The notes: generated from the letters alone by a model not told the origin. A stretch of 37,097 bases of DNA from Eubacterium sp. (GCA_017623885.1 JAGAOE010000100.1:1-37097), one strand, 5' to 3'; shown: positions 1 through 9,015, counted from the first letter of the stretch. Numbers and translations: made by a program.

Positions 1-18
1 CAAACATATTTCTTTTCG

Positions 19-282
19 CTAGGTTGCACGAACCATTCCAATGAGCCTTCCCAAAGCAAAATCGTGTTCAGCAAAGGCTTCCACGATTTGAAGTCTCATT
101 TCCATCGTGCAAAGACGCTGCAAAGAAACACGCTTTGTGCACTTGCCAGTACCGAGTTTAGAAAAGGGCTTTTGACACCCTAATCCACATAGAAAAAAGT
201 TTGAAAGAATCTTTTGAGGATACAGGTGCTGGAGAATATCTGCCGAAGTACAGGCAGTATATACTTTAGCACCTGTATGTTG
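19..282 (-). other. Open reading stretch without early ATG, possibly repeat-derived
   Basis: On the minus strand, 87 codons stay open between a TGA at 285-283 and a TAG at 21-19, but the first ATG is only at 105, leaving 28 residues (starting MEMRLQIVEAF). No good ribosome binding site precedes that ATG and I see no known domain. The stretch also contains a hairpin (222-276). It may be a decayed gene end or a dispersed repeat with a fossil reading frame. The rest of 1-300 holds nothing else I can name. Confidence that it encodes a protein is low. Confidence 0.25.
222..276. terminator. Hairpin ACAGGTGCT/AGCACCTGT upstream of the GAG locus
   Basis: A perfect 9-bp inverted repeat (222-230 and 268-276) encloses a second 5-bp stem (CTGCC 240-244, GGCAG 253-257). 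There is no long U-tract on either side, so a terminator role is only possible. The same AGGTGCT/AGCACCT stem core recurs inside the repeat element at 4450-4470, which suggests both belong to related repeat sequences. Confidence 0.35.
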
Positions 283-300
283 TCAAAAGAAAATATATGT

Positions 301-390
301 ATAGGTAATTGCGAAACTCCTCGTTGTCTTTATCGTGTTGGTGATGTTGCACAGCTTCAATAAAGCAAATTGGAGTTTGGCAATTATCTA
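301..390. repeat. MITE-like palindromic repeat, short copy
   Basis: The ends form an imperfect terminal inverted repeat: TAGGTAATTGCGAAACTCC on the left and, reverse complemented, TAGATAATTGCCAAACTCC on the right (17 of 19 identical). Both arms match the longer element at 4360-4570. This copy lacks the central hairpin arm and looks like a deletion derivative. It ends 33 nt before the ATG of the GH88 gene, inside its 5' leader. Confidence 0.7.
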
Positions 391-423
391 AAATATTTGA
401 AAATGAAAAGGAGGTATCTGCTG

Positions 424-1605
424 ATGTATGAGACATATCCGCAGATTGATGCGGCTGAGATTGAATGTGCACTTGAATTTTGCGAAAAACAGATTTGCAG
501 AAATCTGGAACAATTTACAGATAAATTTCAAAAGGCATACAGCGAAAATGGTTATTATGAGCCGATTGAAAACAATTATTGGACGACCGGATTTTGGACC
601 GGTGAAGTATGGCTGGCATATGAATATGCACTTGCAAAAAAAATAACGGAAGACGCAGAAAAGATAAAGCATACCGGTATGGTGCATGTGGATTCATTTT
701 ATGACAGAATTCAAAAGAAAATAGAAGTGGATCATCACGACATGGGATTTTTGTATTCACCGTCCTGTGTGGCAGCCTACAAGCTGACCGGTGATGCCAA
801 GGCAAGAGAAGCTGCGATTCTGGCAGCAGATCAGTTATTGACCAGATATCATCCGGTGGGTGAATTTTTGCAGGCATGGGGGCCGATGGACGGAGCGGAC
901 AATTATCGACTGATTATCGATTGCTTGCTTAATTTACCGCTTTTATATTGGGCGAGTGAAGAAACCGGTGATGAAAAGTACCGCACGATTGCAGAAAAGC
1001 ATATTCATACAGCGGTCGCAAATGTGATACGAGAGGATTATTCGACCTGGCATACCTTTTTCTTTGATCCGGATACCGGAGCACCGCATCACGGTGCGAC
1101 CTGTCAGGGGTATCGCGATGGTTCTGCGTGGGCACGAGGACAGGCGTGGGGTATTTACGGAATGGCGCTTGCTTACCGCTATACCGGAAGAGAGGAATAT
1201 ATAGAAATATTTAAAAAAGTCACAGATTACTTTTTAAATCATTTGCCGAAAGATTTGGTGCCTTTCTGGGATTTGGAATTCACAGACGGAGATGACCAGC
1301 CGAGAGATTCTTCTTCGGCTTCCATTGCTGCATGCGGAATGCTGGAGATGAGTAAATACCTGAATGCAGAGGATGCAGCGTATTATACGGCACTGGCAAA
1401 AAGACTGTTAAAATCCGTTTATGATAATTATGCAGTGAAGGATATGGACAGCTCGAATGGTCTGGTGCTTCACAGTACCTATTCGAACCATTCTCCTTAT
1501 AATACATGCAATCACTACGGTGTGGACGAGTGTAATTCATGGGGAGATTATTTCTATATGGAAGCACTGATGCGTTTGTATACCGACTGGAATGAATATT
1601 GGTAA
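424..1605 (+). CDS. GH88 unsaturated glucuronyl hydrolase
   Basis: It removes the 4,5-unsaturated uronic acid from the non-reducing end of oligosaccharides released by polysaccharide lyases, by hydration of the vinyl ether. The 393-residue chain has the (alpha/alpha)6-barrel signatures of GH88: DHHDMGFLY (about residues 103-111, catalytic Asp probably D106), IIDCLLNLPLLYWA with Asp about 166 (second catalytic Asp, matching D149 of the Bacillus enzyme), and a GYRDGSAWARGQAWGIYG stretch near 230-246. No signal peptide is visible, so it should act in the cytoplasm on imported disaccharides. The start at 424 is chosen because AAGGAGG lies at 408-414 with 9-nt spacing; an in-frame TTG at 370 has no such site and lies inside the repeat. 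The lyase gene follows 24 nt later, which fits glycosaminoglycan use; the exact substrate is not visible. Confidence 0.92.
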   Translation: MYETYPQIDAAEIECALEFCEKQICRNLEQFTDKFQKAYSENGYYEPIENNYWTTGFWTGEVWLAYEYALAKKITEDAEKIKHTGMVHVDSFYDRIQKKIEVDHHDMGFLYSPSCVAAYKLTGDAKAREAAILAADQLLTRYHPVGEFLQAWGPMDGADNYRLIIDCLLNLPLLYWASEETGDEKYRTIAEKHIHTAVANVIREDYSTWHTFFFDPDTGAPHHGATCQGYRDGSAWARGQAWGIYGMALAYRYTGREEYIEIFKKVTDYFLNHLPKDLVPFWDLEFTDGDDQPRDSSSASIAACGMLEMSKYLNAEDAAYYTALAKRLLKSVYDNYAVKDMDSSNGLVLHSTYSNHSPYNTCNHYGVDECNSWGDYFYMEALMRLYTDWNEYW

Positions 1606-1629
1606 AAAGAAGAGTAGAGAGGCAGGCAT

Positions 1630-3642
1630 ATGAAAAAAGAGTTATTTTTTGACAGACCCGCAGGTTGTTATTTTATGGATGATGCGAAAGCCATCGCAGC
1701 GTACTGCAAAGAGCGTTGGCCGCAGGATGTGAACGATCTGATACAGAGTGCAGATAATATTTGTCAGAAAACATTTTTGTTTAATCTGAAATGGGATTTG
1801 GAGCGGACCTTTGTTCCGATTCATTTTGACGGACTGGTAGACTGGCATATCAATCCGGCGGGAGATCAGGAATTTGTGTGGGCGTTTAACCGACATCGTT
1901 TTTTCATCACATTAGGTCAGGCCTATCAGTTTACCGGTGATGAGAAATATGCAGAGTGCTTTGTGGAGCTGGCGCGTGACTGGATGGTGCGTGTGCCGCT
2001 GTGTGAAGAGGATAAGATGGGTCCTTGGCGTTCGCTGGAAGCCGGATTTCGAGGAGAATACTGGAATAAGGCATTACAATATTTTAAGGATAGTCCGGCG
2101 GTCACAGAAGATTTTCTGGATTTATTCTATGAGACGATGATTACACATGCGGAATACATTATTTCTTGTGATTCACCGTATCGCTATATGTCAAACTGGG
2201 GTGTGATTGAGAATCATGGATTGTTTGACATAGCACTCATGCTGCCGCAGAGTGAACAGATCCAAAAATATGCAAGGATTGCACTGGAACATCTGACGGC
2301 ACAAGCGCGTATGCAGGTTATGGAAGACGGTATGCACTGGGAGCAGTCACCGCTTTATCACAATGAGGTATTTCACTGTTTTCAGGATGTTGTTGTATTG
2401 TGCAGAAGAAACGGGATGGAAGTACCGCAGGATTTGTTGCTGCGCTTACGACGTATGGCACAGGCAAATCGCATGCTGATACGACCCAATGGACATGAGC
2501 TGATGATGGGTGACAGTGATGATGTGGATGTGTCTGACCGACTGAGTGAGGCGGCATACCTGTTTATGGATGGAAGTCTGAAGCCTGCACATGTGAAGGA
2601 ATTGGACTATAGCAGTATCTGGGATTTGGGAATGGCTGCAAACGAGCAGTATCAGACCTTACAGGCAATCGTGCCGGAGCAGACATCGGTGCATATGAAA
2701 GATAGCGGACATGTCGTATTGCGCACAGACTGGAGCGAGCAGGCAGATATGCTGCACCTCATGTGCGGAACACTGGGAGCCGGACACAGTCACGGAGATA
2801 AGCTGCATATAGATTTGGCAGTGGATGGTGAGGATGTCCTGATGGATGCCGGTCGTTACACTTATGTAAACGGAGCGGATCGCAAACAGTTTAAAGACCC
2901 TTCCTACCACAATACGATTACGGTAGATGGCAGACCATTTTATGAATACAAGGATTCATGGGAGTGCTCAAAGCTGGCGGCTGCGATTAAGCCGCACTAC
3001 AAAAAGGCAGGAAATTTTGAGTATATAGAGGCAGGAAATCTCGGTTATATGGACCAGCCGGGGGCTGTGCTGATTCGTCGGAAAATAATTTCACTCATGC
3101 AGGAGATTTCCATTATCGTAGATGAAATGTATACCGGAGACGGACACAGCTATGAACAATATTTTCATTTTAATCCGCAGGGAGCTGTGCAAAAAAATGA
3201 AAAAGGCCACTATGTATATGAGGGCGAAAAAACAAAGGTACGTTTTGATTTCCTGAGTGATGAAATTCAGGTAGAGCAGGGCAAATCCAGACTGGCAAGA
3301 TACTACAATTTTGCAGAAGAAAATGATATGATAAAGGTATGCAAAAAAGGTGATGGATTTACTTCACTCATTACGGTAATCAGCAAAGACAGACTGGATG
3401 TACAGGCAGAAAAAATACCTGTGATATCTGCACTGAAGCGGATTACATATGCAGACAGACAGGCGGAAGCGGTTCGCGTAAAACTTGGCGCGTCCGGTAC
3501 GGAATATATTATCACTGTCTGCCATGAAGAAGTAAATTCTCCGACTGACTTAATCGAAGCGGATGGCTGTCTGGGTTACGGAAATGTCATTGTTTTTGAA
3601 AAGGGAAAAGAGACATTAGTCGGAACGGTATTAGACGTGTAA
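1630..3642 (+). CDS. Heparinase II/III-family polysaccharide lyase
   Basis: A 670-residue predicted lyase cleaving uronic-acid-containing polysaccharides or oligosaccharides by beta-elimination. The N-terminal half (about 40-340) is an alpha/alpha toroid with the heparinase-type stretch around residues 80-120 and SNWGVIENHG at 188-197. The SPLYH motif at 240-244 would supply the Tyr. The C-terminal beta-sandwich domain begins near 350 with GAGHSHGDKLHIDL (383-396) and the typical MDAGRYTY (405-412). The candidate catalytic set is N189 or N195, Y243, and H386/H388, by family analogy. No signal peptide is visible, unlike secreted heparinases, so it may act on imported oligomers. The product would feed the GH88 enzyme encoded directly upstream. 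The PL family (12, 15, 21 or newer) cannot be decided by eye. Confidence 0.85.
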   Translation: MKKELFFDRPAGCYFMDDAKAIAAYCKERWPQDVNDLIQSADNICQKTFLFNLKWDLERTFVPIHFDGLVDWHINPAGDQEFVWAFNRHRFFITLGQAYQFTGDEKYAECFVELARDWMVRVPLCEEDKMGPWRSLEAGFRGEYWNKALQYFKDSPAVTEDFLDLFYETMITHAEYIISCDSPYRYMSNWGVIENHGLFDIALMLPQSEQIQKYARIALEHLTAQARMQVMEDGMHWEQSPLYHNEVFHCFQDVVVLCRRNGMEVPQDLLLRLRRMAQANRMLIRPNGHELMMGDSDDVDVSDRLSEAAYLFMDGSLKPAHVKELDYSSIWDLGMAANEQYQTLQAIVPEQTSVHMKDSGHVVLRTDWSEQADMLHLMCGTLGAGHSHGDKLHIDLAVDGEDVLMDAGRYTYVNGADRKQFKDPSYHNTITVDGRPFYEYKDSWECSKLAAAIKPHYKKAGNFEYIEAGNLGYMDQPGAVLIRRKIISLMQEISIIVDEMYTGDGHSYEQYFHFNPQGAVQKNEKGHYVYEGEKTKVRFDFLSDEIQVEQGKSRLARYYNFAEENDMIKVCKKGDGFTSLITVISKDRLDVQAEKIPVISALKRITYADRQAEAVRVKLGASGTEYIITVCHEEVNSPTDLIEADGCLGYGNVIVFEKGKETLVGTVLDV

Positions 3643-3664
3643 CCTGAAAAGAGGGGGAACAGAG

Positions 3665-4312
3665 ATGAATTCAATATTTGGCATAGACAATCCGGTGTGG
3701 AATTTTATAGGAAAGCTCGCAGATATGATGCTGCTCACAATTGTGTGGGCAGTGTGCAGCCTTCCGATTGTCACGATAGGAGCGAGTACGACAGCTTTAT
3801 ATTATGTGATGCTAAAGCTGGCAGAGGATAAAGAAGGAAGTATTTTTCAGTCGTTCTTTCGTGCATTTCGCGAGAATTTCAAACAGGCAACGGTCTGCTG
3901 GCTGATTATGCTGGTATTCGGCGGTGTACTTGCCGGTGACTTTGTCATTTGCTGGATGCTGCGCGAGGTGTCTGCTGCAAAAATACTCATGGTAGTGTTT
4001 GTTGTGCTGGCAGTCGTGTATGCACTGATATTGAATGGTCTGTTTCCCATTCTTGCGCGATGCGAGGCATCGACACAGAAGGTGTTTTATCTTTCCTTTA
4101 TGATGGGAGTCAAACAGTTTGGCTGGACGATTCTCATGCTGGTGATTGCAGGGACAATCTTTGCAATCGGTATCTTTGTGCAGTGGCTGTTTTTATTTCT
4201 GTCCGTAGGACTGACCGCATATTTGCAGTCGCTGATTTGGAAACATATTTTCGCTTTGTACCATTTGGAATTACCGGATACAGAGGACGGTGACTATGTG
4301 ATTCCGTATTAA
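3665..4312 (+). CDS. YesL-like DUF624 membrane protein
   Basis: This 215-residue integral membrane protein has about five hydrophobic segments. The N-terminal pattern (FGIDNPVWNFIGKLADMMLL, then CSLPIVTIGASTTALYYV) is characteristic of DUF624/YesL. Family members sit in Firmicutes carbohydrate loci next to ABC importers of complex oligosaccharides (YesM-YesN-YesO type) and are thought to assist transport, but no biochemical role is established. It starts 20 nt after the lyase stop with GAGGGGGAAC upstream, so it is probably co-transcribed. No permease or binding protein is present here; they may lie left of the window. Confidence 0.88.
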   Translation: MNSIFGIDNPVWNFIGKLADMMLLTIVWAVCSLPIVTIGASTTALYYVMLKLAEDKEGSIFQSFFRAFRENFKQATVCWLIMLVFGGVLAGDFVICWMLREVSAAKILMVVFVVLAVVYALILNGLFPILARCEASTQKVFYLSFMMGVKQFGWTILMLVIAGTIFAIGIFVQWLFLFLSVGLTAYLQSLIWKHIFALYHLELPDTEDGDYVIPY

Positions 4313-4359
4313 ATAAAAGGAATCCTGTGTAGCTGCTGGAACATATAGGTAAAATGAAT

Positions 4360-4570
4360 ATAGGCAATTGCGAAACTCCTCATTGACCTTAGCATGTAGT
4401 GCAACATTACCAACGACCACAAGCAGATACTCTGAGTCCGTTGGTACTTAGGTGCTGTATTTTAGCACCTTATGTACCATTACGTGACGAGGGTAGCGCA
4501 AGCGTATCTGCAGTGGTTTGGTGATGTTGCACATCTTCGATAAAGAAACGTGGAGTTTTGCAAATACCTA
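4360..4570. repeat. MITE-like palindromic repeat, long copy with nested hairpins
   Basis: The outer arms (TAGGCAATTGCGAAACTCC at 4361-4379 and its imperfect complement at 4552-4570) match the short copy at 301-390. Inside lies a second inverted repeat (GTGCAACATTACCAA 4399-4413 against TTGGTGATGTTGCAC 4518-4532) and a central hairpin TGGTAC..AGGTGCT/AGCACCT..GTACCA (4442-4479). The transcript could fold into one long stem. It fills most of the 289-nt gap between the YesL and beta-glucuronidase genes and ends 31 nt before the latter's ATG. No gene is visible in the gap. Confidence 0.75.
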
Positions 4571-4601
4571 GGTAAAAATAATATTTTAGGAGGAAACCAA
4601 A

Positions 4602-6401
4602 ATGTTATATCCGAGAGAAAATCATGCCCGTGCAATCATAGATTTGGCGGGGATTTGGAATTTTAAATTAGGTGATGATACAGAACCCGGTGAGCTTTGC
4701 GAGATGCCCGGACAGGCAGAGCCCATCGCAGTACCGGCATCCTACAATGATCAAAAAGATGTGCCGGAATATCGCAACCATTATGGATTTGCATATTATG
4801 AGAGAACGATTCGATTGCCGCGAATGCTGGACGGACAGCGTTTGATGCTGCGTATGGACGCGGTGACACACCGTGCAAAGGTATATATCGACGGAAAGCT
4901 GGTCACAGAGCACAAGGGCGGATTTTTGCCGTTTGAAGTAGAGGTGACTGATTTGATTTCGTCAAAAGCGGAAGCAACGCTCATCATCGCAGTAGATAAT
5001 CGTGTAAATAACAGTACATTGCCCATCGGAAACGAAGATTTGGCATTTTTTGGCTCAGATAATCCGGGCGTTCCGAGTGTGGAGGCTGCGAAGGTGTGGA
5101 GAAGAAAGCAAAATCTGCCGGGCTTTGACTTTTTCAATTATGCAGGACTGAATCGTCCGGTGCGAATTTATACGACACCGAAGTCTTATATCGAAGATGT
5201 GACCATTGTACCGGATGTGGAAGAAGCGATGGGAATGGTTCATTGCGAAGTGACTACCGCAGGTATAGCGTCTGACGCAGCGGTTGAAATGGAGATTTTG
5301 GATGCAGACGGAAATTGTGTAGCACGTGCAACAGGCGCAAAAAACACATTAAAGGTTCCGAATGCGAGACTGTGGAATCCCTATCCGGGAGAGCCGTATT
5401 TGTATACGATGCGTCTGCAATACGGAGAAGATGTATATGAGCAGAAATTTGGCATTCGAACGGTAAAAGTGAGTGGTACACAGTTTTTAATTAACGGCAA
5501 GCCGTTCTATTTTAAAGGCTTCGGCAAGCACGAGGACAGTGCGTTTCATGGAAGAGGATTGGATCAGTGCCTGAATGTCAAGGATGTAAATCTGATTCAC
5601 TGGCTTCATGCGAATTCCTTCCGCACGAGTCATTATCCGTATGCAGAAGAAATGTATGAATTGTGTGATAGAGAAGGAATCGTGATTATAGATGAGACAC
5701 CGGCGGTCGGTATCAATGCAGGCGGCGCAAAAAATCCGTATGAATATCCGATTCTGGAGCATCACAGACAGGTGCTGAAAGATATGGTAGACAGAGATAA
5801 AAACCATCCCAGCGTCGTGATGTGGTCGATGGGAAATGAACCGGATACGGAGCATTTTCCGCAGGAAGCATATGACTATTGGCATGCGCTTTATGAGTAT
5901 ACACATGAGTTAGACCCCGCAGACCGTCCGGTCACACTGGTATGCTGTCAGAACAATTATGAAAAAGATATAACGACGCGCACGATGGATGTGGTTTGCT
6001 TTAACCGTTATTATGGATGGTACAATTTATCCGGTGATCTGGATGCGGCAGAGTATGCATTAAATATGGAGCTGGATTTCTGGGAGCAGCAAAACAAACC
6101 GGTCATGATTACCGAGTATGGCGCGGATGCGGTAGCCGGTATTCATGAGTGTGTGCCGGAGATGTTTTCCGAAGAATATCAGGTAGAGTTTTACAAAAGA
6201 CAGAATGCGGCATTTGACCGACGTTCCTTCTTTATCGGAGAGCATGTGTGGAATTTTGCTGATTTCGGAACGATACAAGGTGTCATGCGTGTAGACGGAA
6301 ATAAAAAGGGTCTGTTTACGCGCGAGCGCAGACCGAAAATGGCAGCGCATTATTTTAGACAGCGTTGGGGAGAAATACCGAATTTTGATTATAAAAAATA
6401 A
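4602..6401 (+). CDS. uidA: GH2 beta-glucuronidase, short loop 1
   Basis: It hydrolyses beta-D-glucuronides, here probably saturated uronic-acid ends from glycosaminoglycan or plant oligosaccharides, or host conjugates. The 599 residues show the GH2 order: jelly-roll sugar-binding domain (about 10-190), Ig-like domain (190-290), TIM barrel (290-599). The acid/base is E413 in MWSMGNEPDT and the nucleophile is E505 in MITEYGADAVAG. The NxK motif that binds the glucuronate carboxylate is N567-K-K569 in DGNKKGLFTRERRPK, which supports beta-glucuronidase over beta-galactosidase. The segment between DETPAVG and the DRDKNHPSVVMW block is about 14 residues shorter than in E. coli UidA, so loop 1 is missing or minimal. 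No signal peptide. The start has AGGAGG at 4589-4594. Confidence 0.93.
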   Translation: MLYPRENHARAIIDLAGIWNFKLGDDTEPGELCEMPGQAEPIAVPASYNDQKDVPEYRNHYGFAYYERTIRLPRMLDGQRLMLRMDAVTHRAKVYIDGKLVTEHKGGFLPFEVEVTDLISSKAEATLIIAVDNRVNNSTLPIGNEDLAFFGSDNPGVPSVEAAKVWRRKQNLPGFDFFNYAGLNRPVRIYTTPKSYIEDVTIVPDVEEAMGMVHCEVTTAGIASDAAVEMEILDADGNCVARATGAKNTLKVPNARLWNPYPGEPYLYTMRLQYGEDVYEQKFGIRTVKVSGTQFLINGKPFYFKGFGKHEDSAFHGRGLDQCLNVKDVNLIHWLHANSFRTSHYPYAEEMYELCDREGIVIIDETPAVGINAGGAKNPYEYPILEHHRQVLKDMVDRDKNHPSVVMWSMGNEPDTEHFPQEAYDYWHALYEYTHELDPADRPVTLVCCQNNYEKDITTRTMDVVCFNRYYGWYNLSGDLDAAEYALNMELDFWEQQNKPVMITEYGADAVAGIHECVPEMFSEEYQVEFYKRQNAAFDRRSFFIGEHVWNFADFGTIQGVMRVDGNKKGLFTRERRPKMAAHYFRQRWGEIPNFDYKK

Positions 6402-6434
6402 GAATTAAATCACGAACACAGAGAGGGAAAAGAA

Positions 6435-7220
6435 ATGCAAAGCGAATTGCAAATATGTGATAAAGACGGCAACATCAAAGCGTCGGGAAGCGGTGAGGAA
6501 GTCTGTCTGGTGTATGAAGGCTGCTATGAGCAGGGAGATACCATTCGTATTCACCCGAAGGATGTGCCGGGAAATTACTTGCTGCAGTTGGATGATGTCG
6601 GCGGAACAGCGATTGTTTATCTGACCGGAGATGTCACCTATGAGCTTCCGTTTGGAGAGAAGCGTACAAATCTGTCTCCGCGTATGTTTGCAGGAGAACT
6701 GCATTTGCTTACATTGAAAAAATATCCGGATTATTTACAGAATGGATATCGGAATCTGGCAAAAAATGTATGGGATCAGCACGGTCTGACCAACTGCTAT
6801 CCGCATGCGGTTGCAAATGTCGAGACGCGCGGCGAAGCTGTATTTGCTGCACAGAACGCAATCGATGGCGTTACTGCAAATGCCGGACACGGAGAGTGGC
6901 CGTATGCATCGTGGGGAATTAACCGTCAGGACGATGCAATGATTACCATTGATTTTGGAAGAGAAGTGCTGGTTGACCGGCTTGTGATGTATACGAGAGC
7001 AGATTTCCCGCATGACAATTGGTGGACGAAGGTCAGCTTTACGTTTTCTGATGGCAGCGAGCTTGAATGGGAAATGGAAAAGCAGACCTTGCCGCACGAG
7101 CTGACGTTTGAACCGAAGTGCATTACGAGTCTGACGATGCATGATATGAAAAAAGCAGATGATCCTTCGCCGTTTCCTGCGTTGACCCAGTTAGAGGTCT
7201 ACGGAACAGAACAAAAATAG
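6435..7220 (+). CDS. Discoidin-like (F5/8 type C) domain protein, unknown function
   Basis: A 261-residue protein with an all-beta look. The N-terminal 110 residues are not recognisable. About 120-258 resembles an F5/8 type C carbohydrate-binding fold: an NAIDGVTANAGHGEWPYASWG stretch (about 141-161), then ITIDFGREVLVDRLVMYTRAD and WWTKVSFTFSDGSE. There is no signal peptide, lipobox or sortase motif, which is odd for a binding module. It follows the beta-glucuronidase by 33 nt with GAGAGGGAAAAG upstream, so it is probably the last gene of the GAG operon. It could be an intracellular sugar-binding accessory protein; no catalytic residues can be assigned. Confidence 0.65.
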   Translation: MQSELQICDKDGNIKASGSGEEVCLVYEGCYEQGDTIRIHPKDVPGNYLLQLDDVGGTAIVYLTGDVTYELPFGEKRTNLSPRMFAGELHLLTLKKYPDYLQNGYRNLAKNVWDQHGLTNCYPHAVANVETRGEAVFAAQNAIDGVTANAGHGEWPYASWGINRQDDAMITIDFGREVLVDRLVMYTRADFPHDNWWTKVSFTFSDGSELEWEMEKQTLPHELTFEPKCITSLTMHDMKKADDPSPFPALTQLEVYGTEQK

Positions 7221-7256
7221 ACAGAAATAAAATGAAAGAATGTCAAGAAAAAATAC

Positions 7257-7285
7257 TTGACACCCATGCACGGTTGTAGTATGAT
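7257..7285 (+). promoter_or_regulatory. Sigma-A-type promoter for ylxM-ffh
   Basis: TTGACA (7257-7262), a 17-nt spacer and TATGAT (7280-7285) form a near-consensus promoter. The -35 box is the right arm of a 7-bp inverted repeat, TGTCAAG (7241-7247) and CTTGACA (7256-7262). The ylxM ATG is 22 nt beyond the -10. Confidence 0.85.
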
Positions 7286-7307
7286 AGCAAAGGTTTGAGG
7301 GAAAAAT

Positions 7308-7664
7308 ATGATATCGAATATGGAACCAAAGGTAAAACAGGCATATCTCTATGACTTTTATGGGGAACTACTGAACGCGCATCAGCGAAAGATATTTGAG
7401 GATTTTGTATTTAATGATCTTTCACTGGGAGAGATTGCGCAGGAGCAGGAGATATCCAGACAGGCCGTGCATGATCTGGTGAGGCGTGCCACAAAGAAGC
7501 TGGAAGAATATGAGCAAAAGCTGCATCTCCTGGAACGTTTCTTACGATTACGGGAAAAAGCAGTATGTATTCAACAAAGAGCTGCTGACTATGAACAAAG
7601 TCAGGAGCCACAGTTACTGGCGGAGATTCAGGAGATTTCTGAGGAAATAATAAAGGAATTATAA
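7308..7664 (+). CDS. ylxM: YlxM, UPF0122 HTH protein
   Basis: A 118-residue helix-turn-helix protein related to sigma-70 region 4 (residues about 20-65: HQRKIFEDFVFNDLSLGEIA then the EISRQAVHDLVRRATKKL recognition-helix region). It is regularly encoded just before ffh in Firmicutes. In streptococci YlxM associates with the signal recognition particle and modulates Ffh GTPase activity. GAGGG at 7297-7301 supports the start at 7308. Its stop and the ffh start are separated by one base, indicating tight coupling. Confidence 0.95.
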   Translation: MISNMEPKVKQAYLYDFYGELLNAHQRKIFEDFVFNDLSLGEIAQEQEISRQAVHDLVRRATKKLEEYEQKLHLLERFLRLREKAVCIQQRAADYEQSQEPQLLAEIQEISEEIIKEL

Positions 7665-7665
7665 T

Positions 7666-9015
7666 ATGGCATTTGATGGTTTATCAGAAAAACTGCAAAA
7701 CGTGTTTAAAAATCTGCGAAGCAAAGGCCGCCTCACAGAGGAGGACGTAAAGACTGCGTTAAAAGAAGTAAAGATGGCGCTGTTAGAGGCAGATGTAAAC
7801 TTTAAAGTAGTAAAACAGTTTACGAAGACCGTACAGGAGCGCGCGATCGGTTCCGATGTAATGAACGGTTTGAATCCGGGACAGATGGTTATCAAAATCG
7901 TAAATGAAGAGATGACTGCACTGATGGGCTCGGAGACGACAGAGATTGCATTCCGTCCGGGCAAAGAGATGACAGTCATTATGATGGCTGGTCTGCAGGG
8001 TGCCGGAAAGACGACGACGACCGCAAAGCTGGCAGGTAAATTCAAGCTAAAAGGAAAACGACCGTTACTCGTGGCGTGTGATGTGTATCGTCCGGCTGCG
8101 ATTGAACAGTTAAAGATTAACGGTGAGAAACAGGGCGTTGAAGTGTTTGCGATGGGAGATAAGAATTCTCCGGTAGATATTGCAAAAGCAGCGATTGCAC
8201 ATGCGAATAAGAATGATCACAACCTGGTCATCTTAGATACAGCCGGACGTCTTCATGTAGATGAGGACATGATGGCAGAGCTTGTTTCGATTAAGGAACA
8301 GGTAGATGTGGCACAGACGATTTTAGTCGTAGATGCCATGACAGGTCAGGATGCCGTAAACGTGGCAAAGACCTTTGATGATACGATTGGTATCGATGGT
8401 GTTATTTTGACAAAGCTGGATGGTGACACCAGAGGCGGAGCGGCGCTTTCGATTCGTGCCGTGACAGGGAAGCCGATTCTCTATGTCGGTATGGGTGAAA
8501 AACTTTCTGACCTGGAGCAGTTTTATCCCGATCGTATGGCATCTCGTATTTTAGGAATGGGAGATGTGCTGACGCTGATAGAAAAAGCGGAAGCAGAGCT
8601 GGATGCTGACAAGGCAAAAGAGATGGAACAACGTCTGAAAAAGGCAGAGTTTTCATTCGATGATTATCTGGAGTCCATGAATCAGATGAAAAAGATGGGT
8701 GGTCTCAGCAGCATTCTCAGCATGATGCCCGGTATGGGCGGCTCACAGCTCGCAGAGATTGAAAATGCGGTAGACGAAAAAAAGATGGCCCGTATAGAGG
8801 CGATTATTTATTCCATGACACCGCAGGAGCGGGCAAACCCGAATGTATTAAATCCGAGCAGAAAGCGTCGCATCGCAAATGGTGCAGGCGTAGATATTTC
8901 AGAAGTCAACCGTTTGGTAAAGCAGTTTGAGCAGGCGCGTAAGATGATGAAGCAAATGCCGGGTATGATGAAGGGCAGAGGCGGTAAAATGGGAAGATTT
9001 AAATTACCATTTTAA
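7666..9015 (+). CDS. ffh: Signal recognition particle protein Ffh
   Basis: SRP54 GTPase that binds 4.5S/scRNA and signal sequences and delivers ribosomes to FtsY at the membrane. The 449 residues show the N domain (1-90) and the G domain with G1 GLQGAGKT (109-116), [11 protein letters not shown] (139-149), DTAGR (191-195) and [10 protein letters not shown] (249-258). The M domain (about 320-449) is Met-rich with [16 protein letters not shown] and a final [11 protein letters not shown] segment. Length is normal. It is the second gene of the ylxM operon. Confidence 0.99.
   Translation: MAFDGLSEKLQNVFKNLRSKGRLTEEDVKTALKEVKMALLEADVNFKVVKQFTKTVQERAIGSDVMNGLNPGQMVIKIVNEEMTALMGSETTEIAFRPGKEMTVIMMAGLQGAGKTTTTAKLAGKFKLKGKRPLLVACDVYRPAAIEQLKINGEKQGVEVFAMGDKNSPVDIAKAAIAHANKNDHNLVILDTAGRLHVDEDMMAELVSIKEQVDVAQTILVVDAMTGQDAVNVAKTFDDTIGIDGVILTKLDGDTRGGAALSIRAVTGKPILYVGMGEKLSDLEQFYPDRMASRILGMGDVLTLIEKAEAELDADKAKEMEQRLKKAEFSFDDYLESMNQMKKMGGLSSILSMMPGMGGSQLAEIENAVDEKKMARIEAIIYSMTPQERANPNVLNPSRKRRIANGAGVDISEVNRLVKQFEQARKMMKQMPGMMKGRGGKMGRFKLPF

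Noticed and set aside
5487..5906. 139-codon minus-strand frame inside the beta-glucuronidase gene
   Set aside because: It lies wholly within a well-supported catalytic-domain gene and has no ribosome binding site or recognisable domain.
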